Below, piece by piece: positions 9,497-19,811 of a stretch of 64,000 nt of DNA. The stretch lies in NCBI RefSeq assembly GCF_030697925.1, contig NZ_JAUYOJ010000080.1, positions 97,885 through 161,884 on the forward strand, given 5' to 3'. The notes under the pieces were generated by a model that did not search any database, was not told the DNA's origin, and was given only the letters and a program-made list of their open reading frames with translations. The stretch's first letter is position 1, and the number at the start of each line of letters is the position of its first letter. Position numbers and translations under genes: made by a program. This stretch comes from Phenylobacterium sp. (lineage in GTDB: Bacteria > Pseudomonadota > Alphaproteobacteria > Caulobacterales > Caulobacteraceae).

Positions 9497-10605
9497 TGCT
9501 CTATTGGCTGTATGAGCAGCTCTCGGCCGGTGGGCATATCCCTGTCCTCAACCTGCTGAAATACCTGACCTTCCGCACGGGCATGGCGCTGTTCACGGCG
9601 CAGCTCGTGGTCGTGCTGCTCGGCTCGCGCTTCATCCGTTTCATGCAGATCAAGCAGGGCAAGGGCCAGCCGATCCGCAAGGAGGGCATCGAGCGCCACG
9701 TGATCGAGAAGGCCGGCACGCCCACCATGGGCGGGGTGATGATCCTGGCCGGACTGCTGGTCGGCACCCTGCTGTGGGCCGACCTCAGCAATGTCTACAT
9801 CTGGGCCGTGCTGCTGGTGACGGCGGGATACGGCACGCTGGGCTTCCTCGACGACTATGCCAAGGTCGCCAAGCAGACCACTGAGGGGGTGTCCGGTCGC
9901 CTGCGGCTGATCCTCGAGATCCTGATCGCCGTGGCGGCGATCACAATGATCATCCTGTTTGGGTCCAACCCGCCGGAATCCCCGAACCTTTCGACCTCGA
10001 TCGCCTTCCCGGTGTTCAAGCAGCTGGTGGTCGACCTGGGCTGGTTCTACCTGGCCTTCGGGGCCTTCATCATCGTCGGCGGCGGCAATGGGGTGAACTT
10101 CACCGACGGCCTCGACGGCCTGGCCATCGTGCCGGTGATGATCGCCGCGGCCGCCTTCGGCCTGATCGCCTACCTGGTCGGCAACTATGTCTTCTCCCAG
10201 TACCTGCAGCTGCACTTCGTCCCCGGCGTGGGCGAGGCGGCGGTCTATTGCGGGGCCATGATCGGCGCCGGCCTGGGCTTCCTCTGGTACAACGCCCCGC
10301 CGGCCAAGATATTCATGGGCGACACCGGCTCCCTGGCGCTGGGCGGCGGCATCGGCGCGGTGGCCGTGGCCACCAAGCACGAGATCGTGCTGGGCCTGAT
10401 CGGCGGGCTCTTCGTGCTGGAGACGCTGTCGGTGATGATCCAGGTCGCCTACTTCCGGATGACCGGCAAGCGGGTCTTCCTCATGGCGCCGATCCACCAC
10501 CATTTCGAGAAGCTCGGCTGGTCGGAGTCCACCGTGGTGATCCGCTTTTGGATCATCTCGATGATGCTGGCCCTGCTGGGTCTCGCCACCTTGAAGCTGC
10601 GGTAG
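9496..10605 (+). CDS. mraY: Phospho-N-acetylmuramoyl-pentapeptide transferase MraY
   Basis: Integral inner-membrane enzyme that transfers phospho-MurNAc-pentapeptide to undecaprenyl phosphate, forming lipid I. 369 residues and about ten membrane helices. Signature stretches: [11 protein letters not shown] near residue 76, [10 protein letters not shown] with the DD pair, [10 protein letters not shown] with its catalytic Asp, [10 protein letters not shown], and the APIHHHFE histidine loop. ATG 9496 overlaps the murF stop (TGATG); the frame is open far upstream over murF, but the family begins here. Confidence 0.96.
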   Translation: MLYWLYEQLSAGGHIPVLNLLKYLTFRTGMALFTAQLVVVLLGSRFIRFMQIKQGKGQPIRKEGIERHVIEKAGTPTMGGVMILAGLLVGTLLWADLSNVYIWAVLLVTAGYGTLGFLDDYAKVAKQTTEGVSGRLRLILEILIAVAAITMIILFGSNPPESPNLSTSIAFPVFKQLVVDLGWFYLAFGAFIIVGGGNGVNFTDGLDGLAIVPVMIAAAAFGLIAYLVGNYVFSQYLQLHFVPGVGEAAVYCGAMIGAGLGFLWYNAPPAKIFMGDTGSLALGGGIGAVAVATKHEIVLGLIGGLFVLETLSVMIQVAYFRMTGKRVFLMAPIHHHFEKLGWSESTVVIRFWIISMMLALLGLATLKLR

Positions 10606-10623
10606 GGGAGGGCTCGCACAGTC

Positions 10624-12039
10624 ATGATCCCGGTCCGTGGCTTCGAAGGCAGGACGGTCGCCGTTTTCGGTTTGGCGCGCACGGGTCTGACCGCGGCGCA
10701 AGCCCTGCTGGCCGGCGGGGCCAAGGTGGCCCTGTGGGACGAACGCCCGGAAGGCCGTGCGGCGGCGCAGGCCCTGGGTCTGCCGCTGCTGGACCTCACC
10801 ACCGCCGACTGGTCGCAGTTCGCCGCCCTGATGCTGTCGCCGGGCGTGCCGCTGACCCATCCTGCCCCGCACTGGACGGTGGAGCGCGCCAAGGCCGCTG
10901 GAGTCGAGATCGTCGGCGACATGGAGCTGTTCGCCCGCGCCGTGAACGCCGCGCCCGAGCACAAGCGTCCGAAGATCGTCGCCATCACCGGCACCAACGG
11001 CAAGTCGACCACCACGGCCCTGATCGGCCATATCTGCGCCAGCGCCGGCCGCGACACCCGCATTGGCGGCAATATCGGCGTGGGCGTCCTGGGCCTGGAC
11101 GACATGCACGGCGGCGCTGTCTACGTGTTGGAGATGAGCTCTTACCAGCTCGACCTGACCCACAGCCTGAAGCCCGACGTCTCGGTGCTGCTGAACATCT
11201 CGCCCGACCACCTGGAACGGCACGGCGGCATGGAGGGCTATGTGGCCGCCAAGCGCCGCGTGCTGCTGAACCAGGGCAAGGGCGACACGGCCGTCATCGG
11301 GGTGGACGATCCCTGGGGCCAGCGGATCTGCACCGAGATCACCGCCGCCAACCGCCGGACCATCGTGCCGATCTCGGCCTCCAAGGCCATGGGCCGCGGC
11401 GCCTATGTGCTGCAGGGCCTGCTCTATGACGCCACCGGCGAGCGGGCGACCGAGATCGCTGACCTGCTGCGGGCCCGCTCCCTGCCGGGACGGCACAACT
11501 GGCAGAACGCCGCGGCCGCATACGCCGCCGTGCGCGGCCTGGGCGTCTCGCCGCAGGAAGCGGCCGAGGGGCTGATGACCTTCCCGGGCCTGGCGCACCG
11601 GATGGAGACCGTTGGTCAGGTCGGCCGCGTGCGCTTCGTCAACGACAGCAAGGCCACCAATACCGACGCGGCCCGCCAGGCCATGTCCAGCTATCCCAAG
11701 TTCTACTGGATCGCCGGCGGCGAGCCGAAGACCGGCGGTATCGACTCGCTGGCCGACCTCTTCCCGCGCATCGAGAAGGCCTATCTGGTCGGCGACGCCC
11801 AGGCCGCCTTCGCCAAGACCCTGAAGGGCAAGGCCCAGGTCGCCGAGTGCGGGACGATCGAGGCCGCTGTCGCCGCGGCCTATGCCGACGCCGCGGCCAC
11901 CGGCCAGGACGCCATCGTCCTGCTGTCGCCGGCCTGCGCCTCTTTCGACCAATTCGCCGACTTCGAGGCCCGCGGCGAGGCGTTCCGGGGCGCGGTCATG
12001 GGCCTGAGCCAGCCCGCGGCCAAAGGCGCGCGCGCCTAG
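10624..12039 (+). CDS. murD: UDP-N-acetylmuramoylalanine-D-glutamate ligase MurD
   Basis: Cytoplasmic ligase that adds D-glutamate to UDP-MurNAc-L-Ala. 471 residues. The N-terminal Rossmann-like domain begins VAVFGLARTGLTAA, the ATP loop is GTNGKST at 123-129, EMSSYQLD and NISPDHLERHG follow in the central domain, and NDSKATNTDA and LLSPACASFDQF in the C-terminal domain are MurD hallmarks. It lies 18 bases after mraY, so the operon continues, and it precedes ftsW with a gap of about 90 bases. Confidence 0.96.
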   Translation: MIPVRGFEGRTVAVFGLARTGLTAAQALLAGGAKVALWDERPEGRAAAQALGLPLLDLTTADWSQFAALMLSPGVPLTHPAPHWTVERAKAAGVEIVGDMELFARAVNAAPEHKRPKIVAITGTNGKSTTTALIGHICASAGRDTRIGGNIGVGVLGLDDMHGGAVYVLEMSSYQLDLTHSLKPDVSVLLNISPDHLERHGGMEGYVAAKRRVLLNQGKGDTAVIGVDDPWGQRICTEITAANRRTIVPISASKAMGRGAYVLQGLLYDATGERATEIADLLRARSLPGRHNWQNAAAAYAAVRGLGVSPQEAAEGLMTFPGLAHRMETVGQVGRVRFVNDSKATNTDAARQAMSSYPKFYWIAGGEPKTGGIDSLADLFPRIEKAYLVGDAQAAFAKTLKGKAQVAECGTIEAAVAAAYADAAATGQDAIVLLSPACASFDQFADFEARGEAFRGAVMGLSQPAAKGARA

Positions 12040-12130
12040 GCCGCACCGGCCCGGTCAAGAAGATTTAACCATGGGCAGGTCTTCTGCAGAACACGGAAGC
12101 CCACATGCGAACCGCTTCGATGGACCCGCG

Positions 12131-13303
12131 ATGAAACCCACCCAAGCCCATGCCTTCGCCCGCAGCGACAGGTCGCAGATGGGCGTGTGGTGGTGGACCA
12201 CCGATCACTGGATGCTGGGCGCCGTCGCGGCCCTGATCGCCACCGGCGTCTTGATGTCCTTCGCCGCCAGCCCGGCGGCGGCGGCGCGCCTCAACATCGG
12301 CGACCCGTTCCATTTCGCCGTGCGCCAGTGCGTCTTCGCCGTGGCCGGCGCGGCCATCCTGGTCTCGGCCTCGATGCTGGACGGGCGAGGGGTCAGGCGC
12401 GCGGCCTTCTTCATCTACCTGATCGCCATCGCCGTGATGATCGCCCTGCCGTTCATGGGCCATAGCGCCAAGGGCGCGACCCGGTGGATCAGCTTCGCGG
12501 GTTTCACCCTGCAGCCGTCGGAATTCATGAAGCCGGCCCTGATCGTGCTGGTCTCCTGGATGTTCTCCGAGGGGCAGAAGGGGCAGGGGGTGCCCGGCGT
12601 CTCCATCGCCTTCGGGCTCTATTTCCTGTCGGTGGGCCTGCTGCTGATCCAGCCGGACGTCGGCCAGACCGTGCTGATCACCGTGGCCTTCGGCGCGGCC
12701 TTCTGGATGGCGGGCGTGCCGCTTTCCTGGGTGATGCTGCTGGGCGGGGTGGCGGTGGTGGGCCTCTCCTCGACCTATTTCCTGTTCCCGCACGTGGCCA
12801 GCCGGGTCGACCGCTTCCTGAGCCCTGAGCGCGCCGACACCTTCCAGGTGGACCGGGCGGCCGAGGCCATCGCCGGCGGCGGTCTGTTCGGACGCGGTCC
12901 CGGCGAAGGGGTGCTGAAGCGCAACATCCCCGACGCCCACACCGACTTCATCTATTCCGTGGCGGCCGAGGAGTACGGCCTGATCTTCTCCCTGTTGCTG
13001 ATCTCGATCTTCGCCTTCATCGTGGTGCGCGGGCTCTACAAGTCGATGAAGCTGTCGGATCCCTTCGAGCAGGTGGCGGCCGCGGGGCTGTTCGTGCTGG
13101 TGGGCCAGCAGGCCTTCATCAACATCGCGGTGAACCTCAACATGATCCCGACCAAGGGCATGACCTTGCCGTTCATCTCCAGCGGCGGGTCGTCCATCAT
13201 GGCCATCAGCCTGACCCTGGGCATGGCCTTGGCGCTCACCCGTCGCCGCCCGGGCGCCTATTCCCAGACCGAGGGCCTCGCCAAGGCCGGCGCCTTCGCC
13301 TAA
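12131..13303 (+). CDS. ftsW: Lipid II polymerase FtsW
   Basis: SEDS-family glycosyltransferase that polymerises lipid II at the septum with FtsI. About ten membrane helices in 390 residues. Conserved parts: GHSAKGATRWI with the downstream LQPSEFMKPA, LIQPDVGQT, the RGPGEGVLKRNIPDAHTDFI loop and the C-terminal TLPFISSGGSS. I prefer ATG 12131, which gives a usual cytoplasmic N-terminus; ATG 12071 in the same frame would add 20 residues and cannot be excluded, as neither has a strong ribosome-binding site. A TTAACCAT at 12065-12072 lies just upstream. Confidence 0.94.
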   Translation: MKPTQAHAFARSDRSQMGVWWWTTDHWMLGAVAALIATGVLMSFAASPAAAARLNIGDPFHFAVRQCVFAVAGAAILVSASMLDGRGVRRAAFFIYLIAIAVMIALPFMGHSAKGATRWISFAGFTLQPSEFMKPALIVLVSWMFSEGQKGQGVPGVSIAFGLYFLSVGLLLIQPDVGQTVLITVAFGAAFWMAGVPLSWVMLLGGVAVVGLSSTYFLFPHVASRVDRFLSPERADTFQVDRAAEAIAGGGLFGRGPGEGVLKRNIPDAHTDFIYSVAAEEYGLIFSLLLISIFAFIVVRGLYKSMKLSDPFEQVAAAGLFVLVGQQAFINIAVNLNMIPTKGMTLPFISSGGSSIMAISLTLGMALALTRRRPGAYSQTEGLAKAGAFA

Positions 13304-13312
13304 ACGCTGGCC

Positions 13313-14410
13313 ATGGCAAAGATCGCCGTCGTCGCCGCCGGGGGCACCGGGGGCCATCTGTTTCCCGCCCAGGCCCTTGCCGAGGCGCTGATCGCGCGCG
13401 GCTGGCGGATCGTGCTCGCCAGCGACGAACGCGTCGCGGCCTTCGCCGGGAGCTTCCCGGCCGAGGAGCGCATCGGGCTGTCGGCCCGGACCTACAAGCC
13501 GCGCGATCCGGTGGGCATGGCCCTGGCCGGCGTCTCGATCGTCCGCGGCGTGATGCAGGCGCGCAAGGCCTTCGCCCGGATCGATCCCGACGTGGTGGTG
13601 GGCTTCGGCGGCTATCCCTCGGTTCCGGGCCTGCTGGCCGGGATCACCCAGGGCCGGCCGACGGTGATCCACGAACAGAACGCGGTCATGGGCCGGGCCA
13701 ACCGCCAGCTGGCGGGCTATGTCCGGGCCGTGGCCTGCGCCTTCCCGATGCTGCAGAAGGCGCCGGAGAAGGTGGCCAGGAGCGCCGTGGTGGTTGGAAA
13801 TCCCGTGCGTCCGGAGATCCGCGCCCTGGCTGAGCTGCCTTATGTCGCCCCCGAGGCGGACGGCCCGATCCGCATCCTGATCACCGGCGGCAGCCAGGGC
13901 GCGCGGCTGCTGTCCGAATTGCTGCCGGAGGCGATCCGCAAGCTGCCTGAGAGCCTGCGCCAACGCCTGACGGTGCAGCAGCAGACCCGGCCGGAATCCA
14001 TGGAGATCGCCCGCCAGATCTATGCGGACGCCATGGTGGTCGCCGAGATCGCGCCGTTCTTCCGCGACATGGCGGGACGGCTGCGTGACGCCCACCTGGT
14101 GATCGGCCGCTCGGGGGCGGGCTCGGTCTGCGAGTTCGCCGTGGCCGGCAAGCCCGCCATTCTCATCCCGCTTGCCATCGCGCTGGACGACGACCAGGGC
14201 CAGAACGCCCGGGTGCTGGTCGAGGCCGGGGGCGCCGAGGTCTGCCGCGAGAGCCAGCTCACGATCGATGTCATGGCGACCGCGCTGGAAAAGCTGCTGA
14301 CCAATCCCGAGCGCCTGGTCCGCATGGCCGCGGGTTCGCGCTCGATCGCCAAACCCGACGCCGCCGAACGGCTGGCCGACCTCGTCGAGAAGACCGCCGC
14401 CAAACGATGA
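13313..14410 (+). CDS. murG: UDP-GlcNAc:lipid I N-acetylglucosaminyltransferase MurG
   Basis: Peripheral inner-membrane GT28 enzyme that converts lipid I to lipid II. 365 residues. The N-terminal [15 protein letters not shown] loop, the [11 protein letters not shown] segment and [12 protein letters not shown] belong to the acceptor domain. ITGGSQGAR and [20 protein letters not shown] belong to the UDP-GlcNAc-binding domain. It follows ftsW after nine bases and overlaps murC by ATGA. Confidence 0.96.
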   Translation: MAKIAVVAAGGTGGHLFPAQALAEALIARGWRIVLASDERVAAFAGSFPAEERIGLSARTYKPRDPVGMALAGVSIVRGVMQARKAFARIDPDVVVGFGGYPSVPGLLAGITQGRPTVIHEQNAVMGRANRQLAGYVRAVACAFPMLQKAPEKVARSAVVVGNPVRPEIRALAELPYVAPEADGPIRILITGGSQGARLLSELLPEAIRKLPESLRQRLTVQQQTRPESMEIARQIYADAMVVAEIAPFFRDMAGRLRDAHLVIGRSGAGSVCEFAVAGKPAILIPLAIALDDDQGQNARVLVEAGGAEVCRESQLTIDVMATALEKLLTNPERLVRMAAGSRSIAKPDAAERLADLVEKTAAKR

Positions 14411-15819
14411 ACAAGCGTCCCGTCCCTTTCGCCCTCGGCCCCGTCCATTTCATCGGCATCGGCGGCATCGGCATGAGCGGCATCGCCGAGATCATGCTGC
14501 GCATCGGCTATACGGTGCAGGGCTCCGACGCCAAGGCCGGCCCCAACACCGAGCGGCTGCAGAAGCTGGGCGCCAAGGTGTTCATCGGCCAGGACCCGGC
14601 CAATGTTGAAGGCGCCTCGGCCATCGTCTATTCGACCGCCATCAAGGCCGACAATCCCGAGATGGTCGCCGCGCGCGAGCAGCGCCTGCCGCTGGTCCAT
14701 CGCGGCGAGATGCTGGCCGAACTGACCCGCCACCAGTTCTCCGTGGCCATCGCCGGCACCCACGGCAAGACCACCACCACCTCGATCGTCGCGGCGCTGC
14801 TCGACGCTGGCGGCCTGGACCCGACGGTGATCAACGGCGGGATCATCAATGCCTATGGCGCCAACGCCAAGGTGGGCGAGGGCGACTGGATGGTCGTGGA
14901 GGCCGACGAGAGTGACGGCACCTTCCTGCGTCTGCGCTCGACCTGCGGCATCGTCACCAATATCGATCCTGAGCACCTGGACTATTACGGCGACTTCGAC
15001 ACCGCCAAGAAGGCCTTCCAGACCTTCGTCGAGGGAGTGCCCTTCTATGGCTTCACGGCGGTCTGCACCGACCATCCCGAGGTCCAGGCCATGGCCGCCC
15101 GAGTGGTGAACCGCCGGCTGGTCGCCTACGGAACCAATCCCCAGGCCGAGGTCCGCGCCGAGAAGATCAGCATGGGACCCGACGGCTCGCGGTTCGACGC
15201 GATCTTCGCGCCCCAGCACGGGGAGGTCACCCGCCTGGACAACCTGCACCTGCCGATGGCCGGCCAGCACAATGTCCTGAACGCCCTGGGCGCCATCGCC
15301 GTGGCCCGCGAGCTGGGGGTGTCGGGCGAGGACATCCGCAAGGGCCTGGCCGGCTTCGGCGGGGTGAAGCGGCGCTTCACCACCACCGGCGTTGCGGGTG
15401 GTGTCCGCGTGATCGACGACTACGGCCACCACCCGGTGGAGATCTCCTCGGTGCTGAAGGCCGCCCGCGCGGTGACCGAGGGCCGGGTGATCGCCGTGGT
15501 CCAGCCGCACCGCTATTCGCGCCTGCACGACCTGTTCGCCGAATTCTGCGGCTGCTTCAACGACGCCGACACGGTGATCGTCGCCGACGTCTATACGGCC
15601 GGCGAGAGCCCCATCGAGGGGATCAGCCGCGACGCCCTGGTCGAGGGGCTGCGCCGCTTCGGCCATCGGCGGGTGCTCGCCCTGGAGAGCCCGGCCGACC
15701 TGGCCCGCATGGTGGCCGAGGAAGCCCGGGACGGCGACCTCGTGGTCTGCCTGGGCGCCGGCGACATCACCACCTGGGCCTACGCCCTGCCGGGCCAGCT
15801 CGAGGCCCTGGCCAGGTGA
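14407..15819 (+). CDS. murC: UDP-MurNAc:L-alanine ligase MurC
   Basis: Cytoplasmic ligase that adds the first stem residue, L-alanine, to UDP-MurNAc. 470 residues with [15 protein letters not shown] at the N-terminus, ATP loop GTHGKTTT at 117-124, [22 protein letters not shown], and in the C-terminal domain [10 protein letters not shown] and QPHRYSRL. All match the family. ATGA with murG, GTGA with murB. Confidence 0.96.
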   Translation: MNKRPVPFALGPVHFIGIGGIGMSGIAEIMLRIGYTVQGSDAKAGPNTERLQKLGAKVFIGQDPANVEGASAIVYSTAIKADNPEMVAAREQRLPLVHRGEMLAELTRHQFSVAIAGTHGKTTTTSIVAALLDAGGLDPTVINGGIINAYGANAKVGEGDWMVVEADESDGTFLRLRSTCGIVTNIDPEHLDYYGDFDTAKKAFQTFVEGVPFYGFTAVCTDHPEVQAMAARVVNRRLVAYGTNPQAEVRAEKISMGPDGSRFDAIFAPQHGEVTRLDNLHLPMAGQHNVLNALGAIAVARELGVSGEDIRKGLAGFGGVKRRFTTTGVAGGVRVIDDYGHHPVEISSVLKAARAVTEGRVIAVVQPHRYSRLHDLFAEFCGCFNDADTVIVADVYTAGESPIEGISRDALVEGLRRFGHRRVLALESPADLARMVAEEARDGDLVVCLGAGDITTWAYALPGQLEALAR

Positions 15820-16721
15820 GCTGGCGCGACGCCCTGCCGGCGGTGCGCGGGAAGCTGCTGCGCGACGAGCCGCTCGGCCCGTTCACCTGGTTCCGGGTCG
15901 GCGGACCGGCCGAGGTGCTGTTCCTGCCGGCCGACCACGCGGACCTGGCCGCCTTCCTTCGGGAACTGCCGTCGGGCGTTCCGGTGGCCGTCCTGGGCGT
16001 CGGGTCGAACGTCATCGTCCGTGACGGCGGGGTTGAGGGCGTGGTCATCCGCCTGGCGGGCCGGGCCTTCGCGGGCGTGGAGGTTTCGGCGGCCGAGCAT
16101 CGCATCACGGTCGGCGCCGCCGCCCTGGACTCTGCCGTGGCGCGGGCCGCGGGCAAGGCCGGCCTGGCGGGACTGGAGTTCTACGCCGGCATCCCCGGCT
16201 CCATCGGCGGCGCCCTGACCATGAACGCCGGCTGCTACGGCGCCGAGACCAGGGACGTGCTGGTCTCGGCCTGGGGCTATGACCGCTCGGGCCAGAGGCG
16301 CGACTTCCTGCTGGAAGATTTCGGCTACACCTATCGCCACAGTCAGGCCCCGCCCGGCATGATCTGGATCGAGGCCGTCTTCCAGGCCTGGCCCGACGAT
16401 CCCGCCGCCGTCGAGGCGCGGATGGCCGAGATCACCTCCCGGCGCGAGACCACCCAGCCGATCCGCGAGAAGACCGGCGGCTCGACCTTCAAGAACCCAC
16501 CCGGCCAGTCGTCCTGGAAGCTGGTGGACGCCGCCGGCTGGCGCGGCAAGGCCTATGGCGGTGCGATGTTCTCGCCGCTGCACGCCAACTTCCTGATCAA
16601 CGCCGGCGAGGCGACCGCCGCCGACCTGGAAGGTCTGGGCGAGGCCGTGCGGGCCGATGTAAAGGCCAAGCTGGGGATCGAGCTGGAATGGGAAATTAAG
16701 CGCATCGGGCGGCCCGGTTGA
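15816..16721 (+). CDS. murB: UDP-N-acetylenolpyruvoylglucosamine reductase MurB
   Basis: FAD enzyme that reduces UDP-GlcNAc-enolpyruvate to UDP-MurNAc with NADPH. 301 residues, type I-like. The N-terminal [11 protein letters not shown], the FAD loop [32 protein letters not shown] and the active-site region [10 protein letters not shown] are visible. The start is GTG inside the murC stop (GTGA). It is the last gene of the unbroken murC-side run: a hairpin terminator follows and the next gene is on the other strand. Confidence 0.95.
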   Translation: MSWRDALPAVRGKLLRDEPLGPFTWFRVGGPAEVLFLPADHADLAAFLRELPSGVPVAVLGVGSNVIVRDGGVEGVVIRLAGRAFAGVEVSAAEHRITVGAAALDSAVARAAGKAGLAGLEFYAGIPGSIGGALTMNAGCYGAETRDVLVSAWGYDRSGQRRDFLLEDFGYTYRHSQAPPGMIWIEAVFQAWPDDPAAVEARMAEITSRRETTQPIREKTGGSTFKNPPGQSSWKLVDAAGWRGKAYGGAMFSPLHANFLINAGEATAADLEGLGEAVRADVKAKLGIELEWEIKRIGRPG

Positions 16722-16734
16722 CCCTGAAACGAGA

Positions 16735-16764
16735 AACGCCGCCGATCTCGCGAACGGCGGCGTT
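16735..16764. terminator. Hairpin between convergent murB and PEP-CTERM gene
   Basis: A perfect 9-base stem (aacgccgcc at 16735-16743 with ggcggcgtt at 16756-16764) encloses a 12-base loop. It lies between two convergent stop codons. There is no long T run on either strand, so it is a terminator by position and structure only. Confidence 0.6.
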
Positions 16765-16788
16765 CAAGCGCCTCGAGGGTCGGCGCCC

Positions 16789-17652
16789 CTAGGCGAGGCC
16801 GGGCACCAGCCGGCGACGGTTGGCGCGGAGCATGGAGCCCACCCCGCCGAAGCCGACGATCATCATCGCCCAGGTCGAAGGCTCGGGAATGGCCGAGGTG
16901 ATCATGTGGACTGTGCCCATGACGTAGGCCTTGTTGGGATAGGAGGTGTAGACCAGCTCCGTCTTTTTCTTCTTCCTTCCGTGGTGCCAGTAATAGCTGG
17001 TGACCTCCTCGACCTTGCCTTCCTTGGTCAGGAAGGTCTCGGTCAGGGCGCCGCCGGAGAAGAAGCCGGCGATCTCAAGGGTGTAGGTGTCCTTGCCGAA
17101 CGTGAACATGTTCTGCAGCGAGTTGGACTCGACGCTCACCTGGTCGGCGCAGCCGTAGGTGTTGATGCCCGACCCCGGCGTTCCGCCGTACTTGCAGGCG
17201 CCGTTCGTGCCGTTGTTCGGCGTCTCGTCGTGGTGGAAGGTGAACTCGAAGGTCTGCGCCCCGACATCGTTGCCGTCGACCGAGACGTCAGTCGTGAACA
17301 GCAGCTTGATCGAGGTGAGCGACGTGCCGGTGATCGGCCAGTTGTTGTGCTGGAACTCGCCCAGCTGAAACGGGCCGTCGCTGCCACCGCTGACCAGGTC
17401 GTCGGTCACCACGCCGTTGCCTGTGAAGGTGTAGCTGCTTTGCTTGGTCCCGAGCGCCGGCGTCCCCCAGCTGGCCGTCGAGGTCGGCGAGCCGTTGGCG
17501 ATGGTGATGCCCGAGCCTGGGGTCGGATCGCTCCAGGCGGCGCTGACATTGCTGAACACCACGACGCCGGCGGTGGCGGGCGAGACCGCGGCGGCCGAGG
17601 CGGCGAGGGTCGCGGCGACGGCAAGCGCACGGGAATTCGACTTGAAGTCCAT
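16789..17652 (-). CDS. PEP-CTERM (PEPxxWAMM) sorted exported protein, THxN-like
   Basis: Predicted surface or exopolysaccharide-associated protein. 287 residues: an N-terminal signal peptide (about 1-29, Ala-rich, ending near SPATAG), a beta-rich low-complexity body with FQHNNWPIT (similar to the His-x-Asn feature of THxN/choice-of-anchor families) and two cysteines, and a C-terminal sorting signal PEPSTWAMM followed by a hydrophobic helix and a basic RANRRR tail. PEP-CTERM tails are processed by exosortase; no exosortase is seen in this window. ATG 17652 is chosen because GGGGGA lies eight bases upstream; an in-frame start at 17709 lacks this. A basic KKKK stretch near residue 225 is unusual. 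A perfect CtrA-type box lies 50 bases upstream of the start. Confidence 0.85.
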   Translation of the reverse strand: MDFKSNSRALAVAATLAASAAAVSPATAGVVVFSNVSAAWSDPTPGSGITIANGSPTSTASWGTPALGTKQSSYTFTGNGVVTDDLVSGGSDGPFQLGEFQHNNWPITGTSLTSIKLLFTTDVSVDGNDVGAQTFEFTFHHDETPNNGTNGACKYGGTPGSGINTYGCADQVSVESNSLQNMFTFGKDTYTLEIAGFFSGGALTETFLTKEGKVEEVTSYYWHHGRKKKKTELVYTSYPNKAYVMGTVHMITSAIPEPSTWAMMIVGFGGVGSMLRANRRRLVPGLA

Positions 17653-17701
17653 AATGTTAGTCCCCCAAGCGCCGCCAGGCAGCGCAGTCTTAATGAGAAC
17701 C

Positions 17702-17716
17702 TTAACCATTTCTTAA
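17702..17716 (-). promoter_or_regulatory. CtrA-type box (TTAA-N7-TTAA) upstream of the PEP-CTERM gene
   Basis: TTAACCATTTCTTAA has both TTAA halves at the seven-base spacing of the Caulobacter CtrA consensus and also contains the full 8-base half-site TTAACCAT. It sits 50-64 bases upstream of the PEP-CTERM start codon, in promoter position. No other gene start is close enough to be the target. Regulation by CtrA is inferred from the motif alone. Confidence 0.6.
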
Positions 17717-17875
17717 TAGACATTCAAGGTTGTCGAATCGCCGAGATGCTCGTGGAGACATGCCGATGTTGGAGAACTCCAAGTCATCGACAGGTCTTCG
17801 CCTGAAGAACACCAGATAGGCGAAGAATTCGCCGGCTGGTTGTCAGGTGAGGCGTTCTGGTCGCTTGGCGCGCGA

Positions 17876-18316
17876 CTAAAGCGCCTTCTCGCTGGGCACG
17901 AGCCGCACGCTGGCGGTGGCGCGGGCGATGAGCGCGCCGGCGCCGTCCATCAGGGTGGCCTCCACGAAGCCCACCGTCTTGCCCAGTTGCACCACCTGGC
18001 CCTCGCCGAACAGCGGGCCGGCGACGGCCGGCTTCAGGTAGGTCACGCTCATGCCGATCGTGGCGGTGTAGAGGGCTCCGTCTGTGTGGGCGAAGACCGC
18101 CGGGCCCATGGTGTCGTCGAGCATCGCGGCCAGGAAGCCGCCCTGGATGAAGCCCGCGGGGTTGAGGAACTCCGGCCGCCCCTCGAACCCCATGCGGATC
18201 CACCCGTCGGCGGGACGGGCGTCCAGCACATGCCAGCCCAGCAGCTTGGCGCAGGGCGGCAGAGGCAGGCGGTCGAGGGCGGTGGCGACGGGGGCGAGGG
18301 CGGTGGCGACGGTCAT
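17876..18316 (-). CDS. PaaI-type hotdog thioesterase
   Basis: Single hotdog-fold acyl-CoA thioesterase of 146 residues; substrate unknown. FLNPAGFIQGGFLAAMLDDTMGPA is recognisable as the PaaI/4HBT core (Asn followed by the conserved helix with G-G-x-x-A-x-x-D), followed by the beta strands TIGMSVTYLKPAVAGP and GKTVGFVEATLMD. I chose ATG 18316 because GGAG lies seven bases upstream. It stands alone on the minus strand, divergent from the M28 peptidase gene. Confidence 0.85.
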   Translation of the reverse strand: MTVATALAPVATALDRLPLPPCAKLLGWHVLDARPADGWIRMGFEGRPEFLNPAGFIQGGFLAAMLDDTMGPAVFAHTDGALYTATIGMSVTYLKPAVAGPLFGEGQVVQLGKTVGFVEATLMDGAGALIARATASVRLVPSEKAL

Positions 18317-18437
18317 GGCGATCTCCGGTTCGGCCGAGACTCTGCGCCCCGCCTCCCGCCAGCGTGGTGTCAGCAACATTGATCCCGCGATCGGCGATGT
18401 CTTGACAGGACTCTGCGCGTGGCGCACCCGCCGGAGC

Positions 18438-19811
18438 ATGCGTATTGCTCTCCTCGCGGCCGCCGCCGCCACCCTCGTTGCGACGCTCCCGGCCCAGGCC
18501 GCCGACCTCGCCGCCACCGCCGCCACCCTGCGCGAAAAAGCGCTCTCCGACCCCACGGCCTGGGAGGTGACGGAGTCGCTGACCACCGAGATCGGCGCCC
18601 GGCCGCAGGGCTCGCCCGCCATGGACCGCGCCCGCGACTGGGGCGTGGAGAAGCTGAAGAGCCTCGGCTTCACCAATGTCCATGTGGAGACCTTCGAGAC
18701 CAGCTCCTGGCTGCGCGGCGCGGAGTCCGCCGAGATCGTCGCGCCCTATCCACAGAAGCTGCAGGTCCTGGGCCTGGGCCGATCGACGCCGACGCCTCCC
18801 GGCGGGATCGAGGCCGAGGTGGTGCTGTTCAAGGGCCTGGCCGAGCTGATGGCCCAGCCGCCCGGTTCGCTGAAGGGCAAGATCGCCGTGGTCACCCAGG
18901 TCATGCGGCGCACACAGGGGATCGAGGGCTACGCCTCGGGAGTCGGGCCGCGGGCCATCGGCGGCGTCGAGGCCGCCAAACGTGGGGCCGTCGCCTATCT
19001 GGTCCGGTCGGTCTCCACCGACGACACCCGCCTGCCGCACACCGGCGGCGCGGCGCACTCGGGCATCCCCATGGCCGCGCTCTCCACACCCGACGCCGAG
19101 CTGCTTGAGCACATGGTCGCGCGCGGCAAGCCTGTGCGCATCAAGCTGGCCATGGACTCCACCTTTCGCGCCAAGGCGCCGGCCTACAACGTGGTCGGTG
19201 AGATCATGGGCCGCGAGGCGCCGGAGGAAGTGGTGATCGTCGGCGGCCACCTGGACGCTTGGGATCCCGGCACCGGGGCGGTCGACGACGCCGCAGGCAT
19301 CGCCATCACCACCGCCGCGGCGAAGCTGGCCGGAGCCGAGCGCCCGCGCCGCACGATCCGCGTGGTGATGTGGGGCGCCGAGGAGCAGGGCGGTTCCGGC
19401 GCCGCCTACGCCGCGGCCCACAGGGACGAGGCCGGCAAGATCGTGGTGGTTGGCGAGAGCGACCTGGGGGCCGGCGAAATCTTCAACGCCAAGCTGCCGA
19501 AGGGCAGTCTCGACCATCCGGCCATGAAGGCCTTCGCCGCGGCCGTGACGCCGCTGAAGGCCATCGTCTCCAGCGCCCCGGCGCGAGAGGGCGGGGCCGA
19601 CACTGGGGGCCTGCGCGACCTGGGCGTGCCGGTGACCGAGTTCAATCAGGACGCCGGCCGCTATTTCGACCTGCACCATTCCGCCGACGACACCCTGGAC
19701 AAGATCGATCCCAAGGAACTGGCCCAGAACGTCGCCGTCTGGGCCGCGTTCATCTACACCGTCGCCGACAGCGACATCGATTTCCGCAAGACCGCAGCCG
19801 AGGCCAAATGA
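18438..19811 (+). CDS. Exported M28-family zinc peptidase
   Basis: Predicted periplasmic aminopeptidase or carboxypeptidase of the M28 family, 457 residues. Signal peptide at 1-21 (ends LPAQAAD). A PA-like insert lies in the middle. The metal-binding set is complete: GGHLDAWDP (His271, Asp273), VDDAAG (Asp283), GAEEQGG (Glu315-Glu316) and HHSADD near His413-His414. ATG 18438 follows a GGAG that is only one base away, so the spacing is tight; the signal peptide supports this start. The stop overlaps the ddl start (ATGA), so it is co-transcribed with ddl and possibly acts on wall peptides, but that link is inference. Confidence 0.9.
   Translation: MRIALLAAAAATLVATLPAQAADLAATAATLREKALSDPTAWEVTESLTTEIGARPQGSPAMDRARDWGVEKLKSLGFTNVHVETFETSSWLRGAESAEIVAPYPQKLQVLGLGRSTPTPPGGIEAEVVLFKGLAELMAQPPGSLKGKIAVVTQVMRRTQGIEGYASGVGPRAIGGVEAAKRGAVAYLVRSVSTDDTRLPHTGGAAHSGIPMAALSTPDAELLEHMVARGKPVRIKLAMDSTFRAKAPAYNVVGEIMGREAPEEVVIVGGHLDAWDPGTGAVDDAAGIAITTAAAKLAGAERPRRTIRVVMWGAEEQGGSGAAYAAAHRDEAGKIVVVGESDLGAGEIFNAKLPKGSLDHPAMKAFAAAVTPLKAIVSSAPAREGGADTGGLRDLGVPVTEFNQDAGRYFDLHHSADDTLDKIDPKELAQNVAVWAAFIYTVADSDIDFRKTAAEAK

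Noticed and set aside
9343..11952. Minus-strand open frame of 869 codons across murF, mraY and murD
   Set aside because: Antisense shadow of three certain genes; low-complexity composition and no recognisable motif.
12065..12072. TTAACCAT half-site just before ftsW
   Set aside because: Single half-site without a second TTAA at the right distance; kept only as a remark in the ftsW entry.
17784..19679. Long minus-strand frame over the thioesterase and M28 genes
   Set aside because: Shadow frame; the real proteins lie in other frames with complete catalytic motifs.
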